Positions 10,951 through 23,449 of a stretch of DNA of 64,000 nt are shown here, one piece after another. Within the stretch, counting starts at the first letter, position 1. Each line of letters starts with the position of its first letter. The stretch comes from Spirogloea muscicola. Its lineage: Eukaryota > Streptophyta > Zygnematophyceae > Spirogloeales > Spirogloeaceae. Location: assembly GCA_009602725.1 (NCBI GenBank), contig WELB01000070.1, positions 277,068 to 341,067 of the forward strand. The letters are read 5' to 3'. Both the position numbers and the translations under genes were made by a program. Below the pieces are notes generated by a model, which made no database searches, was not told the DNA's origin, and saw nothing but the letters and a program-made list of their open reading frames with translations.

Positions 10951-13206
10951 ATGCCTGGTGAGTGGCGAGAGTGACCGCTGAGTGGCCGGTCACTGGCGGG
11001 AGCTCCTCGAGCATATCCTTGGTCGGGCTCGGCTGCCGTGAGGCTCTGACGCCCATGGCGGTCGCTGAGGCGACCTGCCACCGACGCCGACTGTCGTCGC
11101 CGCAGAGGCCGGCGGCGTGGGGTTCCTGTCGGAGGACGGGGAGCTGCTGGACCTGACGGGGTACCAGCTCAAGTCCCTGGGCGCCGTCGCGCTGCCGGCC
11201 ACGCTCACGGAGCTCGACCTCACCGCCAACCGCCTCGCGGACCTCGACCCCCGCCTGGCCCAGCTCCTGCGCCTCCGCCGGCTCTTCCTCCGCCAGAATC
11301 TGCTTGCTGACGACGCGGCGCGCCAGCTGGCTGGTATCGCCTCGCTTGCGTCACTCGAGGTTGGTGGTCTTGACTGATGGCATGTCAGGAGGCATCAATA
11401 GTGATCTCTATTGGTTGCATCATGCTTTCGACTGGGGTGAGCAGCCTGAGTGTATTACTAGTGGGGGCCTGCTGTGTTTCACGTGACTACCTTGAGCTAC
11501 TCATGAGCGCATTGGATAGCAGCTTGTGCTGACGCTAGAAGGCGACTCTACACCATCAAGTACTCACTGACATGCTGGATAACTAACATGCCGACTCCAC
11601 ATCCTTGCAGTGGTACAGTTAAAAAGTTGCTAATTGCTTCCAAGCACCGCATGTGGCTTGTACATGCGCAGGAGCTCGTGCTGAGGGACAACCAGCTGGA
11701 ACAGTGGCCACCGCTTGGAACCTTTTCACAGCTGAGACGACTCGACGTATCTTTCAATAAGCTCTCGTCACTTGCTGGATTGACCGATGGGCCTGCCTGC
11801 CTGGAGGAGCTCTATGCCTCCAACAATGCTATCTCTAAGATGGAGAAGCTGGACCATTTCTCTTCGTTGAAGCTGCTCGAGCTTGGCTCCAACAAGATTA
11901 GGGTCGGCCTGCCTATGAACTACCTCGTTCCAGTTATTTAGCAGCTGTTGCAGCTGTTGTATTCAGCTGGCTATCTTTTTTAAATGGAAAGCATTGGCAT
12001 GCATTTGGCACATGTTTTGGTCTTGCCAGGACTTTTGATTGTTTGCACATGCCCTGGGATAGCATAAAGGTAGAGCTTTCACCAACTGGTTTGTAGCCCA
12101 TGCTTGGGCAGGTCATGGAAGGGTTGCAAAATCTGCTTGGCCTCACAGAGCTTTGGTTGGGCCGCAACAAAATACGAGAGGCGAACATGTTCTCACTCTC
12201 TGGGTTGAGGAAAGTCAGCATCCAGAGCAATCGTTTGACTTCCATGCTTGGTTTTGAGGTGTGAGATGCTCTGCAATCGATCATGTCCTAGTTATATGTT
12301 GTCTTGACTGTTGATTCTGTCAATCTGTTCATAAGGGCAGGGCATCCATCATTGACCCCAACAATACAGAGCAAAAATGTTTGCTCTACATTGTACGAAG
12401 TGGCTCCGGCATTTCCATTGAGATACTCTTCAATAATCTGTTAGACATGCAACAGGAGTGCAGGTTGCTGGAGGAACTCTATCTAAGCCACAATGGTATT
12501 AGCAAGATGGAGGGTCTTTCAACTTTATCCAACTTGAAGATTCTTGATATTTCAGCAAATCAAATATCAAAAGTCGAAAATCTGCAGGGTCTAACAAGGT
12601 GTTTACCAGATCAATTTTTGGCAATCGATGATGTCTTGTTGTCTTTGAGTGAACTGCAGCTGCAGATCAAACAGACATAATAGTTTGTATGCCTCTGCAG
12701 TGAAAGTGGAGGATTTGACGTGCAACTTATGTCAATCGTGCTGGCTGAGTGACTACAGCTGGATCTTATGAGATACATTTCCGTGTGTTTAACGGTGGTT
12801 TGGATACACTCAAGTGCAGCATTCTGACTTTGGTTGTATGTCTACTGCTCAAAAAGGCTGGAAGACCTATGGTGTAATGACAATATCATCCAGTCTTTGG
12901 ATGATATGGACCTAGCGAGCTTGAGCTCACATTTGACAACAATCTATCTCGAACGCAACCCCTGTGTAAGGGCCTCTGCAACTGCTGGCTATGATCACCA
13001 TATACTACATCACCTCTATGGTGGTTAGGTGGTGATTAGCTTCTCTTTGTATAGTTATCTTTTGTGTGGACAGTGCTTGCTAACGCAGGTCTTTGTAGCC
13101 ATTCGCTGTGCAGGCTGGCGACCCAGAATATATGTCATGGCTGCAAGCAACCTTACCACGCTTGCAACAAATTGATGCAAATGTTGTACAACACTCAGGA
13201 GTATGA
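10951..13206 (+). CDS. SDS22/PPP1R7-like leucine-rich repeat PP1 regulatory subunit
   Basis: Binds and regulates protein phosphatase 1 in the nucleus and cytosol (family knowledge). Seven coding exons fit in phase: 10951-10957, 11106-11359, 11672-11902, 12112-12258, 12456-12598, 12857-12965 and 13114-13206 (TGA), giving about 327 aa, usual for SDS22. The protein is almost wholly SDS22-type leucine-rich repeats: LTELDLTANRLADL, LRRLDVSFNKLSSL, LEELYASNNAISKM, LTELWLGRNKIREA, LEELYLSHNGISKM, LKILDISANQISKV and LEDLWCNDNIIQSL. It ends with the typical cap (IYLERNP...DPEYMSWLQATLPRLQQIDANVV). Exon 1 contributes only ATG CCT G before a consensus GTGAGT donor. No other in-frame ATG lies upstream of the first repeat in exon 2, so this tiny start exon is favoured. 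Confidence 0.9.
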
Positions 13207-14645
13207 GCTCTACTACTTTGTACAGATCTGAACTGGCCTCAGCAATCCAAAATGAAGTGGATTCATTGCTTGGTTTTGGATATTTCAATATCATGCCCAC
13301 TCCACTGTCTCCAAAGGTATTTCTGCTTGGCAGTGACTCTGATCAGCTTAAGTGCAATGTTCCGTCTGCTTCTGTCACTGTAGCTTCGCCTTGTCAGGAA
13401 GAGGTTGTTGCTGTTGCTCCACAACAGCAAGGACTGATCATTTCAGCACTTAGCCAGAGCCTGCAGTAAACGACATTGCTTATTTGATTTTCAGCTCTTT
13501 GCAGCAACATTTCTGTCAATTTCTTTTGCCCCTCCATGCAGGTTGCCTACATTGTCCGTTGGGCCGCCGGCCCCTGGGGAGATGAAAACAATTAGCAAGG
13601 AGCCACTGGTCAAAACAATTGTTATTCCCACTGTCTTCATGCCTTAGATTGCGATCCCTTGACAATGCACTTGGTGGCAGACTCTTGACCACTGGTCAGC
13701 AATGGCATGAAAGGGCTTAATAAAGAGCAAGTGGGTTGCCCGATCGGACTACAAGAGGAGTACAAGTGTGGACAGATAGCCATATGGGCAGGTATGCAAT
13801 AGACAACGGAGCTTCAGATCATTCCAAGCATGCAGTACAAGGAACTTGTGGAGTCAGTCAAGCAAAGGAGACTTTCAAGAAATAGTACCATTGATATCCG
13901 TGCATGAGCATGTTGGCCTTGTCAGCCAGTCGCCCTCCAAGTCACCAAGGACATTCATCTACGTTTGTACCATAAGATTGAGTACACCAATCAACTGACA
14001 ATGTTTCAATTGCTACAGACAGGGTGTGGTGATTAGCTGGTAAATAGTCTGGTATATCACATCCCACGGGGGCTGTCTGATTCCACTTATGCTCTCAAAC
14101 AATTTAGAACATCAAGCTATAAACATCAAGCGTTACTATTTCACCTGTCTACCTGCTTTTGTTGCCACACCTGCCAACATGCTCCAAGTGGGTGTGCCCT
14201 TTTGCTTAATAGCCAGAGGGCATCTGGAGAAAGAAGTGATTGTTGAGATAGTAATTGAAAATGGAGACTTCATGTACAGAAGGCCCATGCCCAAAGTGAT
14301 GGGCACCTGTGCGAAGAAGTGGAAGGTGTGTGCCAGGCCGGGCATAGAAGCCCACGGTGGACTGCCAACAGGGCAGCTAGGTGACCGCAGGATGGCCAGC
14401 AGCCTCCCAGAGCTCGGCGTAGCTGCGTGGTTGCGCTTACCGACCCCTTCGGACCTTGTCGATGTCTTCTGGGCTGGACGTGCACAGCCATTGCCGGCTG
14501 TTGAGAAGACTTCTATCCCAGAGTTCAGCGAAGTGGGAGCAGCTCGGGAGGCGTGGAAATTGCGAGTGGGGGCTGCGGGTGGACGGTGTTGTATGTGGCT
14601 AGCGAACGCTGGAGCAAGACTGAAGGGAGCCTCACGGCCAGGAAA
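13207..14645. other. Intergenic, mostly unassigned
   Basis: No gene is supported. A hairpin-like GGGCTGG...CAGCCATTGCC module at about 14470-14495 resembles modules at 25095 and 55745, so the right part may be retroelement debris. The long plus-strand frame across 14089-14826 has no recognisable protein and runs antisense into a LINE 3' end. Confidence 0.45.
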
Positions 14646-14649
14646 GAGA

Positions 14650-16382
14650 TCGTGTATTAGAAAGAAATGTAGGCCAAATGGCCAGGTACAAAGGCAAGCA
14701 CATCTAAAAATCTACATAACCTACAGCAGATTGACCCGCTCAATAACCACGGGTCAAAACATAAAGGTCACTACTCGGTGCATGAATACTAGATGCCAGG
14801 AACGGAGCCCTTCTGCCACTTACTAGAGCTCGCCCAGCTTTCTGGTGCAAGGCACTAGCCTGAGCACGCTGCAAACAGGCCGAAACTCGACGTCGCAAGA
14901 GCGACAGATATGCAGCTGGCAAGCCCATCTCAGCCGGAAACACATCTGCGCGTCGAGTGTAGCCTAGATTGGCAATGTTTTGAAGCAGAGTGTGGAAGCG
15001 AGGACCCAGACAGCCAAAGATGTCGATTGCAGCTGGCAGGAGTTGATCGCATTGGGGGTAATCGGAGTAATGCCGCAGTTTTCTTTGCTCTGCTCCGCCC
15101 ACTGCGTGCCCAGCAATGTGTGTTGATGCTGGGCCTTTATATGCCTCCGTAACAACAACGTCGACCAGGGCCCGTGGTCCTCCACCAGGTTGCACGCCCA
15201 CAATGTCAAGTGTGCGGCGATGATGACGTCCCTGGGCGTCCGTGGTGATAGGCATGATATTGTTGACTTCCACGACCGCACGGTAGCCGGCGTCGCGCAT
15301 CAAGCCCGCCAGGGCATCGCGAAGGAGGTTGTGAATGCCCACCACTTCTGGTCCAGTGGGGCATCTCAGCATGTGAGTGGCGAGCACAGCACCCTCTGCA
15401 CGGAAGCCGCACTCGCACTGGCGCACCCCAATCAGGCAATTAGGTGGGAGGCCGAGGAAGAGTTGAAGCGATGTCCGAAAGGCCTCGGAGCTGATGCTGA
15501 AGGCGTTGGCGACGGGGGGAGAGGTGATCCAGTCAGTGGCACCAGGTGTGGCCAGAGAAGTGAGTCTTGCCAAGCTCCTCGGATTGTTCTGAATCTCTGG
15601 CAGCCTCCTCAACCTTCTGCGGCGTTCGTCTTCCACTGCCGTAACCAGTCTGGATTGTGCCCCTCTATCAGAAGCTTGGGCGAGGGTGGAGAATGGCGTG
15701 AGTAGGGGTTGGAGAGAGGGGAAAGAGCTGATGGCTGAGTCGCGGATGCTCCTCAGATCCGCTTGGAAGGGGAAGGAGCCTTCCTCCACATTGCGTACAG
15801 GGTCGTGGAGGCAAGGGAAGCGCATGGGGAGCAGGGAGGCGATCTGGTGCCAGCAGCCCAGGAAGGCTGCTTGCGCCGTCTGCTCCAACGACCGGCAGCC
15901 AAGGCCGCCCATGCGAGTAGGGAGGGAGGCCTGGAGGGAAGCTGAAGCTGAGGGGAAAGATGAAGAATGTAGTAGGGCTGCCAGGGACTGCTGAAGGGAG
16001 TCATCATATTCCTTGTAGAGCTCCGCCACCATGCCCAATGGGGCAACTGTCCGTTGCAGATAGCAAGCCCGTTGGCCGATGCAGCGGGTGAGGATGGCCA
16101 ACGCCAGCTGCGTGTCCCCAAGGAGGGGAAGGGAAGGGAGGGGGGCGAGGTGTTTTTGAAGGCGTTCCCGCAAGTCCACCGCCACGTGAGCTGGTGTACC
16201 GAAGGGGACCTTGAGGATGGCCAGCCCATTGGCAGGGGTCTGACAGCCGTGGGGGAGCTGAAGGTTGGCAGGGAGACCGCGTGGGGACCAGGCCACGCTC
16301 TTGGAACCAGGGGCCGCCTGGCTTTGGGCCCCCCGCCCTGGCTTGGCACCGACACTGGGGGCCAGGCTATACTTGTACACTG
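14650..16382 (-). mobile_element. LINE family A, copy 1 (5'-truncated, long C-terminal ORF)
   Basis: An open frame of about 546 codons (16380 down to 14740 on the minus strand) is the C-terminal part of a non-LTR retrotransposon polyprotein. Post-polymerase region: LQASLPTRMGGLGCRSLEQTA and AAFLGCWHQIA. Zinc knuckle: CECGFRAEGAVLATHMLRC (C-x-C...H-x4-C). Endonuclease-like motif: RRTLDIVGVQPGGGPRALVD, i.e. D-x14-D followed by VVVTEAY. It ends in SSDLYVLTRGY. This order (knuckle then restriction-like endonuclease) matches R2/NeSL-type elements. No polymerase YxDD motif is in the retained part. The 3' UTR (~90 bp) includes a GGCCATTTGGCC palindrome and ends near 14650 without poly-A. It is near-identical to copy 2 over ~560 bp, so the family is young. 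Confidence 0.85.
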
Positions 16383-16394
16383 TTAGCCTCCCAC

Positions 16395-16401
16395 CCCCTC
16401 A

Positions 16402-16437
<36 letters not shown>

Positions 16438-16440
16438 GCC
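16395..16440. repeat. CCG trinucleotide run
   Basis: About 12-14 near-perfect GCC units lie at the 5' boundary of LINE copy 1 and upstream of the RAY1-like gene. The flanking 16440-16770 stretch is GC-rich and probably carries the promoter or 5' UTR of that gene (inferred). Confidence 0.7.
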
Positions 16441-16773
16441 TGCCGGCTGGGTGCCAGGAGCGGCCGCCCGCCGAGCAGAGCCGGGTGCCGACGCCGAGGC
16501 CGAGGTCGGGGCGGTGGCTGCAGAGGGGCCGCCGAGGGCGGCGCTGGGGCAGCCGTCGGCCGGGGCCGCCGCCGAAGGCCTGTTCACTGAGTCGCCGGAC
16601 CCTTGCAGCGGCGGCGACGGACTTGAACCGCCGCGTCATGTCTCGCCGTGCCGTGGCGGCGTCGGCGTAATGGCGGACCGTTGATTGAGAAGAGGGCAAG
16701 CCAGGCATTGGGACAGTGGGCCAGGGGCGCACGAGAACACTGGCATTGCAGCCCCCCGGCCACGCCACAAGCC

Positions 16774-19700
16774 ATGGGCTTGTCCAAGCCCAAGCGACTT
16801 GCTGGTGCGGCTGCGCCGCTCTGGCTCCGGAGGCTCCTCAGCCTGGGCTCCGCCAAGGGCTCCCGGCTCCTCGGCAACTCCACCTTCAAGGTGCTGCAGA
16901 GAATACAGGTGGCCACCCCTCGCTCCTCTGGCTCCACTCACGCGCCACTCGCCAGCGCGCACTCCCACTCCTGCTCCCATCGATGGTAACAGAAGCTGGT
17001 CGCCTTGGAATGGCAAGACAGCCTTACTTCCCATCTGGCTCCCCCTAGCCAGCGTTTTCTGGCCACCGTGTCCTTGGCCGTGTCCTCTCCTTTAGCCAGC
17101 AGGCGTTTGGAACGTGTACTGCCTTGCCCCTGGCCGACGTCAAGTTTCGCACTTTCCTGAATTGTACTAGCTTAAACTGCAGACGGCTAGGAGGTTTGGA
17201 GTGTGCTGCAAATCTGCTGTTGGCAGGAGGCCCCTCTATAGAAGCAAGGGCACAAGGATACAGCTAATGACGATGTCACCATTGCCTTGTTCCTGTACGC
17301 CAGCGTTCCCCTGGGCTGTCCTTCCTTTTTGGCTTCATGTTTGCCATCTGGTGGGCAGCCTTTTTCCTGCACATCCTGCAGCTCTCCAGCACGCCCAGCC
17401 ACCCCGGCAGTCACAATCTGCTCTCAAGTAGTGGGGTATTGTTCTTCGAACCTGCTGGCACCACTTGTGTACCTGCTTTCATACACCGTCAGCTGCAAGC
17501 GTTCGCCAGCACTCAGGCAAGGCTATGTATGCAGCACTGGGGACTCTGATTGCCCTCTGGATGCACATGCCAGTACGACCTGACCTAAACCCAGCTCTTT
17601 CATTGGACAGGTCACTCCCAGCCTCACCATATTCTCTGCGCCCAAACCATATTCTGGACCCTCAGACCCGCAGAAGACTGCCCTGCTGTCTTGGCTGAGA
17701 CTTCCCCTTCGTCCTCAGATAGTCTTACTAGGAAACGACTCGTCCTTCTGGGAATTAGCCGGTAGCCAGCACCTCATGACTCTTGTTCCTAGTAATGTCT
17801 CTGACTGTTGATATCAAGTTCGTCACAGATGAAACTTAGTAAATTGTCCAGGCTTTGAAGCACAATCTGTCCTAAGTGACTGATTGCTTGTCCAGTCTGC
17901 ATGGCCTAAGATATCTCACTATTTACCAGAGCTCCACAAAGCATCACACATGCATAATGAGGACTGTTGCTAGACTCGGTCGAGTATGAGATTGATCTCA
18001 GCTGAAGGCCTTCCGATGCCTATGCCATGTTGCAGCTGAATTTTCTGGAAGGGTCACTGTGGAGCCTGATATAGACTACAATTTTTACAATGTACCACTC
18101 TTTCACAGGTTTAAATCCTGAACGAGAGAAAAATGTTGTACACTTGCTTACCAGTTGGAAGATGGAAGATGCTCCATTCTGAAACACACTTTGACCTAGC
18201 AGTCTTTTGGAAGCACAAATTGCAACGGAGTGCTTGGGTCTCCAGGCCTTACAATGATTTTCTGGTTGTTTGCAGTATGGTGGCAAGGGCAAGAGCAGCA
18301 GAAACGGATATCTCCTTGCTCATCAATGGGGATATTATCCTTCTTAGCGACCTTGTGACGGTCATACACAGGGTTTCTGCGAAGTTCAAAGACTATGTCG
18401 TCACGGCTGCCAGATGGGACATTCCTAGCCTGCCCAGCCTGCAATTCACGTGAGACCTTTTTGCACTAGGTTGATGGCGCTTGCAGTGGCTTGCTTAGCA
18501 ACGTAGTGCTTCAGCTTGTGCTCCACTGCTCAGTGCCTGACTGCAGAATTGTCAATCTAATATATATATTCCTTCCGGCACTAATCCCCAGTGCTCTTGT
18601 GCAGGTTGGAGCAGCCTGGAGATCCAACCACAGATGCAACTCTCGGCAATCATGCGCGTCTTCATGGAAGCCTTCATACCTATGGGGGCGTGGATCTGTG
18701 GCTGTGGAACAATAGTCCAGTTTCTCTTTTCTCCAGTTGCGACAGTCATTCATCAGCCTTTTGATTGCTTGCTTTAAGGTCATATCTGGCAACTCGAGTG
18801 ATGAGCAAAGCCAGTGCTTGTAACAAATAATGAACTGACATTATGGGCCTTCAGCTAGATGATGGGTTGTATGCTAAATGTCATCCAAGTGCTCGTGCAC
18901 ACTCTTCAATGCAGCTCCAATGCCACCATTCTCATTTGGAAGAGGCAAGTATGACAACTGGATGACGCATGAGATGGTTGCATCTGGATTGCGCCAAGTG
19001 GTGGACGCAAGTGATGCAATGACCAGGTCAGCAATTGCCACAGAAAGACTGCAGTGCATCAATCTGCAGCCTCATGCTTTTAGAGAGCTCTTAGTTTATG
19101 CTCAATAATTGCCACTTTGGGCTCCATGTATCAGCGAGCTCTCAGCAAGCTCGCACTTACTGGGCTGCCTCATCAAGCTCACATCAATGATTGTCCTTGT
19201 GCAGTGTACATGTAGCACATGCATACAAGCACGTTGTTGCCCAGGAGGTGCCAGTTGGCAGAGCGGGGGCAAATTTCTGGAGCTCCCGCAAGCAGAACAG
19301 TTGGGAGCTTTACGCCAACATTCATATGGCTCAGTCAGCAGGCTCATATGCAAACCAGCTTGGCACGGCGTTGCATTGTCCCTGGCGTCTTGCCCGATGC
19401 TCTGAGCCCTCTTGTGAGCATCACTAAGGTCACAAGATGCCCTCATGGATGAGCACTATGTTCCTGGTCAATCTTTGACATGTTTCCTGACCAAGGTCTA
19501 GCTGCATCAGCTTGATGGTCCAGCAAAGCAGGATTACAGCCAATTAAGCAGCAAAGATGCAGTTGGGGTTTCGCCTACAGGTTCTCTTACTGTATTGAGT
19601 GCACCCTCTGTCTTATTTGTAAGCCCAGAAGCCCAATGTCCTTGTGGCAGTATCCAACATGTGTGTGCTGGAGCGAGAGCGGCCTGGCAACTGCAGCTGT

Positions 19701-22048
19701 GAATACTCCGCCTATGAGAGGCACACGCAGTCGGATCCTCAACTTGACGGCAGCGCATGGCGCTGCGGGACCGTCTCGATTGACCGGCATACTTCCTTCA
19801 GAATTAATGCGCTTCCGAAAAGGAAGGGTAACTCTACAATTGGTCAGCCTCTTACACCTGATTGCCATGACAGGACATGCCATTCTTGCAATGCTCCACT
19901 GTCTCAATGTCGTGGACGATTTGCACTCAGGCTTGATCATTGTTGTCACAGGCCTCCCCCATACGCTGGAGCAGCTTTTACCTCAGGTTGCCGGGGAAGA
20001 TAAGGTTGGCTATTAAGATGCATGTAATTAGCTACTGGCATTGGCACTTGATTGAGAGCATTGCTTCTCATATCGTATACTAGCAATGCCACTTAGTGCA
20101 CGGGCTCTGTCAGTAGTTTGCAAATTGCCTCCTTCACACTCCACACACAATATGTGTGTCTCTTTGACACAAAGCTCTCAGGCACATTGTCTGGTATCAT
20201 CAAATGCATCAGCTAATGACGGTCACAGAAGGGCCCCTTGCTTCTGCAAGTGCGCTCTCATCAGGAACTCGATGACTGTTGCATGCAGGTGGTGATCCTG
20301 GTGGCTGTGACATACACTTACGCGGATATGTTGATGAACTTTGTCTGCCGATTGCGCAAGCTTGGCCTGGCCGGCAAGCTGTTGGTAGCGGCCTTGGATG
20401 AGCAGCTCTACGCCTTTGCTTTCCTCCAGGTAACCAGAAAAGGTCCCAATGAAAGGGAGGTGTAATAAGCTCTACTCCTGGCAACAGGCACTTCCTGAAA
20501 GAAGAGGCTGTACGAAATCTCTTACTACCTGTTGAGCAGAGGAAGGCAACTGATGATCAAATGCTTGTCCTCACAGGGCCTCGCGGTGTACTACGAGCAA
20601 GCTGCAGCGCTGCTCTCAGGGATGGAGGGTGCGTCCGGGGGCTGTGCGTTTGGGAGTAACTGCTTCAGGCAGTACACGAAGCTGAAGTCGAGAGCTGTGC
20701 TCAGGGTGCTCAAGTCAAGGCACTCGGTTGTGTGGTCGGATGTCGACATCATCTGGTTCCGAGACCCTCTTCCGGGAGTGAGCACACACCCTCGTTGATG
20801 ACACTGCCTTCTTGCGCCTTGCCTCTGATAAGTACATGAGGATGCACTTTCTTCTTCCTTTTATGCAGCTCATTAAAATCTGACCCTTTGCTCCTGCTTT
20901 CTGGCAGCTGAAGGCCTACGGTCCAAACACTCTACCTATCCAGAGCAATGAGCCAGACGCACAGAAGCCTGCCAATGGAGTGCGAAGGATAAATTCCGGT
21001 CTTTACTTTGCAAGAGCTGAGCCTGCCACGATAACTGCATTCGAAGCCATTGTTGCACATGCTTCCATGACCACTGTGAGCTTGGCTATCTAAGCACCTC
21101 AATCTCATTGCCTAAGCTTGTCTACATTGACGACAGGTGCCAGAGATGCACCGTGTGGTTGCTTAGTTGACAGGTGGATGCGGTTGGGCTGCTCAATAGA
21201 GGCTATTCATGATGACCAGAATGAAGATGTGTGCATGATATGCTTATTACGTCACGATCAAGTATGAGCAGCTCTTTTTCATATCATGTGAGCAGCTATC
21301 AGAGCAGCCGAGCTTTTATGATGTGCTCTGTGGAGAGGAAGGGGAGAGTGTAGTTGGCACAGACCAATGCCACTATCCCAATGGGCTGCGAGTCGTTTTT
21401 CTTGATCGAAAGGAGGTCTGTGTCGAAATTACCTGTTACATCCTTGTCTGTTGCTGCCAGCTTCTGCCAGTCATGTATCTCTGCTGATATTCACTGATGG
21501 CCAAGCATAGGCTAGTGGGCAGATGTTTTACTTTCTCGTGCACCGGGCAAGTTGTTGCCTGATGTCTAATAAGTTCCCCAAACCCCACAAATTGAGTAGG
21601 GAAAATGTAGATCCAGGGACCACAGCCAGACTAAGTAGGTGCAATCAACTCTTGCCTATCTCCACACACTACAACCAACGAGAGTCTATTTTGAAATTGC
21701 AGCATCCAAATGGCAACGTGCATGGCCTGTGGAAGGAACAGAATGTGACGGAGGCTTGTGATAGAGTTGGCTGTTTGACTCTGCACAACAATTGGATTAC
21801 AGGTATACATGGCACCTCTTCGGTGACAAGTCAGATGCTTGATCTGCTTAAGCTGAGCTCTATCCTTGCAATCACTGTATGGTTGCCGCAGTGCGGCATT
21901 GTCTGTGTGACATGAAATGTCAGGCCACCCTATGCGTGCAGGCAAAGATGCAAAGATGGAGCGCATGGTCAGGAACGGGTTCTGGCATTACGATAGTACC
22001 CTACAGATGTGCCGCCATAACTGGCACAATCGTATATCTTCATTATGA
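16774..22048 (+). CDS. RAY1-like GT77 glycosyltransferase (putative arabinofuranosyltransferase)
   Basis: Resembles plant RAY1, which is implicated in arabinose addition to arabinogalactan glycans in the Golgi. Exon 1 (16774-16908) starts MGLSKPKRLAG. Exon 2 (17304-17435) carries a signal-anchor helix (SFLFGFMFAIWWAAFFLHIL). Exon 3 begins at 17611 (LTIFSAPKPYSG; PQIVLLGND). An N-terminal domain follows (DISLLINGDIILLSDLV; THTYGG-like HTYGGVDLWLWN; exon 18915-19026 FGRGKYDNWMTHEM; 19205-19413 NSWELYANIHMAQSAGSYAN). The nucleotide-diphospho-sugar transferase domain lies at 20290-21800: VCRLRKLGLAGK, YTKLKSRAVLRVLK, the DxD motif in WSDVDIIWFRDPLP, RRINSGLYFARAE, EQPSFYDVLCGE, LHNNWITG. The last exon (about 21943-22048) ends NGFWHYDSTLQMC... 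with TGA. Exon limits near 17.7-18.3 and 19.4-20.3 kb are not resolved. Confidence 0.85.
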
Positions 22049-23085
22049 CTTATTGCAATGATGTACAAAACCTCAATAACATACCATCGACGGCTGGCTT
22101 GTTCAAGAGTAGGCAACTTAAGGGAATTCAGCTGCTTGGTCATGGTACTTCTTGACCTCCCATGTGGTGGTAGCACACCCCCTGTACTTCATAATATTAA
22201 AGCCCAAATTGTCCAATAATAGGTGCTGCTCCTCAGAGAGCTGCATCGGAAGCACAAGCTCTTGTTTGTAGTATTGCATTATCATGCCTCTTCAGTATCT
22301 GATGGAAGAAGGAAAGCACCAGAATCATAGTCTTCCTGTAAATGCCCACAGCATGCCATTCTGGACATGACAAGCACTCTTGACAGATCAGAGTGTGTGA
22401 ACTGTGGTGGCCGTTAGGAGTGCACCGCTACAAGGCCTTGGAGTGCCACTCGCAGGGCCAAGCACGGCCTATTTACAATGTCGAATTGGCTCTACTGGCC
22501 ACATAGATTATGCCTCGTCACCATGTCACCGGTAAGCATAATCAACCAATCTGTGGAAGCACAATCGTCAAGACTGTGGAAGAATGGCTTGCACGCGACC
22601 CATTCAAGCACGACTTCTGTTTAAGCAGAAGTTGACTTATGATAGATGGCACATCAAGGGCTTGTTATACATAGGTTCCTTGTATAAGGTAAGAAGTTGG
22701 AAGACAACAGCAACATAAACTGCGCTAGCGCAATAAATTCGACTGAGTCTCAGATCAAGACGAATGTACTCAAGAGGGTGCCTACCAAGAATTGACAGTG
22801 CTGCACCACGAGATTCTTGTGGCAGTGATGAAATCACTACATCACCTAATGCAGGGGTCTTGAAGCAAGTAACGGTGACGAAGTTCAAGCATTAAGAGAA
22901 TCACATCACACAACGTCAAGCAGAGAATGGCAGCAAAAGCAGGGTCAAAAGCAGGTGTAAAATCACATTGCACGCCACACATCTGATAGATTCGTCTGAA
23001 GTCATGCTTGGATACATGCATGTCACAGAGACACCAACTTGCTTGCACAATCGTCAAAGCGCATGTTGAGCCACGGAGTAGCCGG
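22049..23085. other. Intergenic, nothing recognised
   Basis: No gene or known repeat is supported. A short minus-strand frame at 22637-22888 has a coding-like look but no family match I can name. Confidence 0.4.
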
Positions 23086-23089
23086 AAGT

Positions 23090-23345
23090 GGGGTCTCTAG
23101 CGTCTGGCCTATCCCCGCCCAAGCCCTCTTGGCATGGCCCGAATGTGCAATCCACCCCCGCTAGTGCAGCAGCAGCGGCGGCGATGGTAGCGGCGGCAGC
23201 ACACCTTAGCCCTTCGTCAGCGTGCTGGATGCTCCCGAAGCCAGGCCGCCTGCTTCCGTGGCGTGCTCCGGCTCCCCAAGTTGGCCTGTCCGACTTGTAT
23301 GTGCTCACTTGGTGGTACAAATGGACCCTTTTCTTTCTTTTCAGC
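23090..23345 (+). mobile_element. Possible LINE family A-like ORF tail
   Basis: The plus frame contains VGLSDLYVLTWWYKW near 23280-23325, close to the family A terminal peptide SDLYVLTRGY. It is preceded by an Ala/Pro-rich stretch. The remainder is too diverged to align by eye. A short repeat C-like stretch occurs near 23497-23540. Confidence 0.4.
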
Positions 23346-23449
23346 CCTGCTGTCGCCGTCGTTTCTGATCCCCCTCTTAGCCTCCTACACACGTTGATTC
23401 TGACTTCTCCGTTTTTTTTTGGCGGGCCTGTTAAAGTCTAAGCCCCCTT

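Noticed and set aside
14089-14826. 245-codon plus frame
   Set aside because: Its right end is antisense to the LINE A 3' end and no family is recognised; probably chance.
22637-22888. Possible exon on the minus strand (ISSLPQESRGAALSIL...)
   Set aside because: Looks coding-like, but there is no recognisable family and no neighbouring exons.
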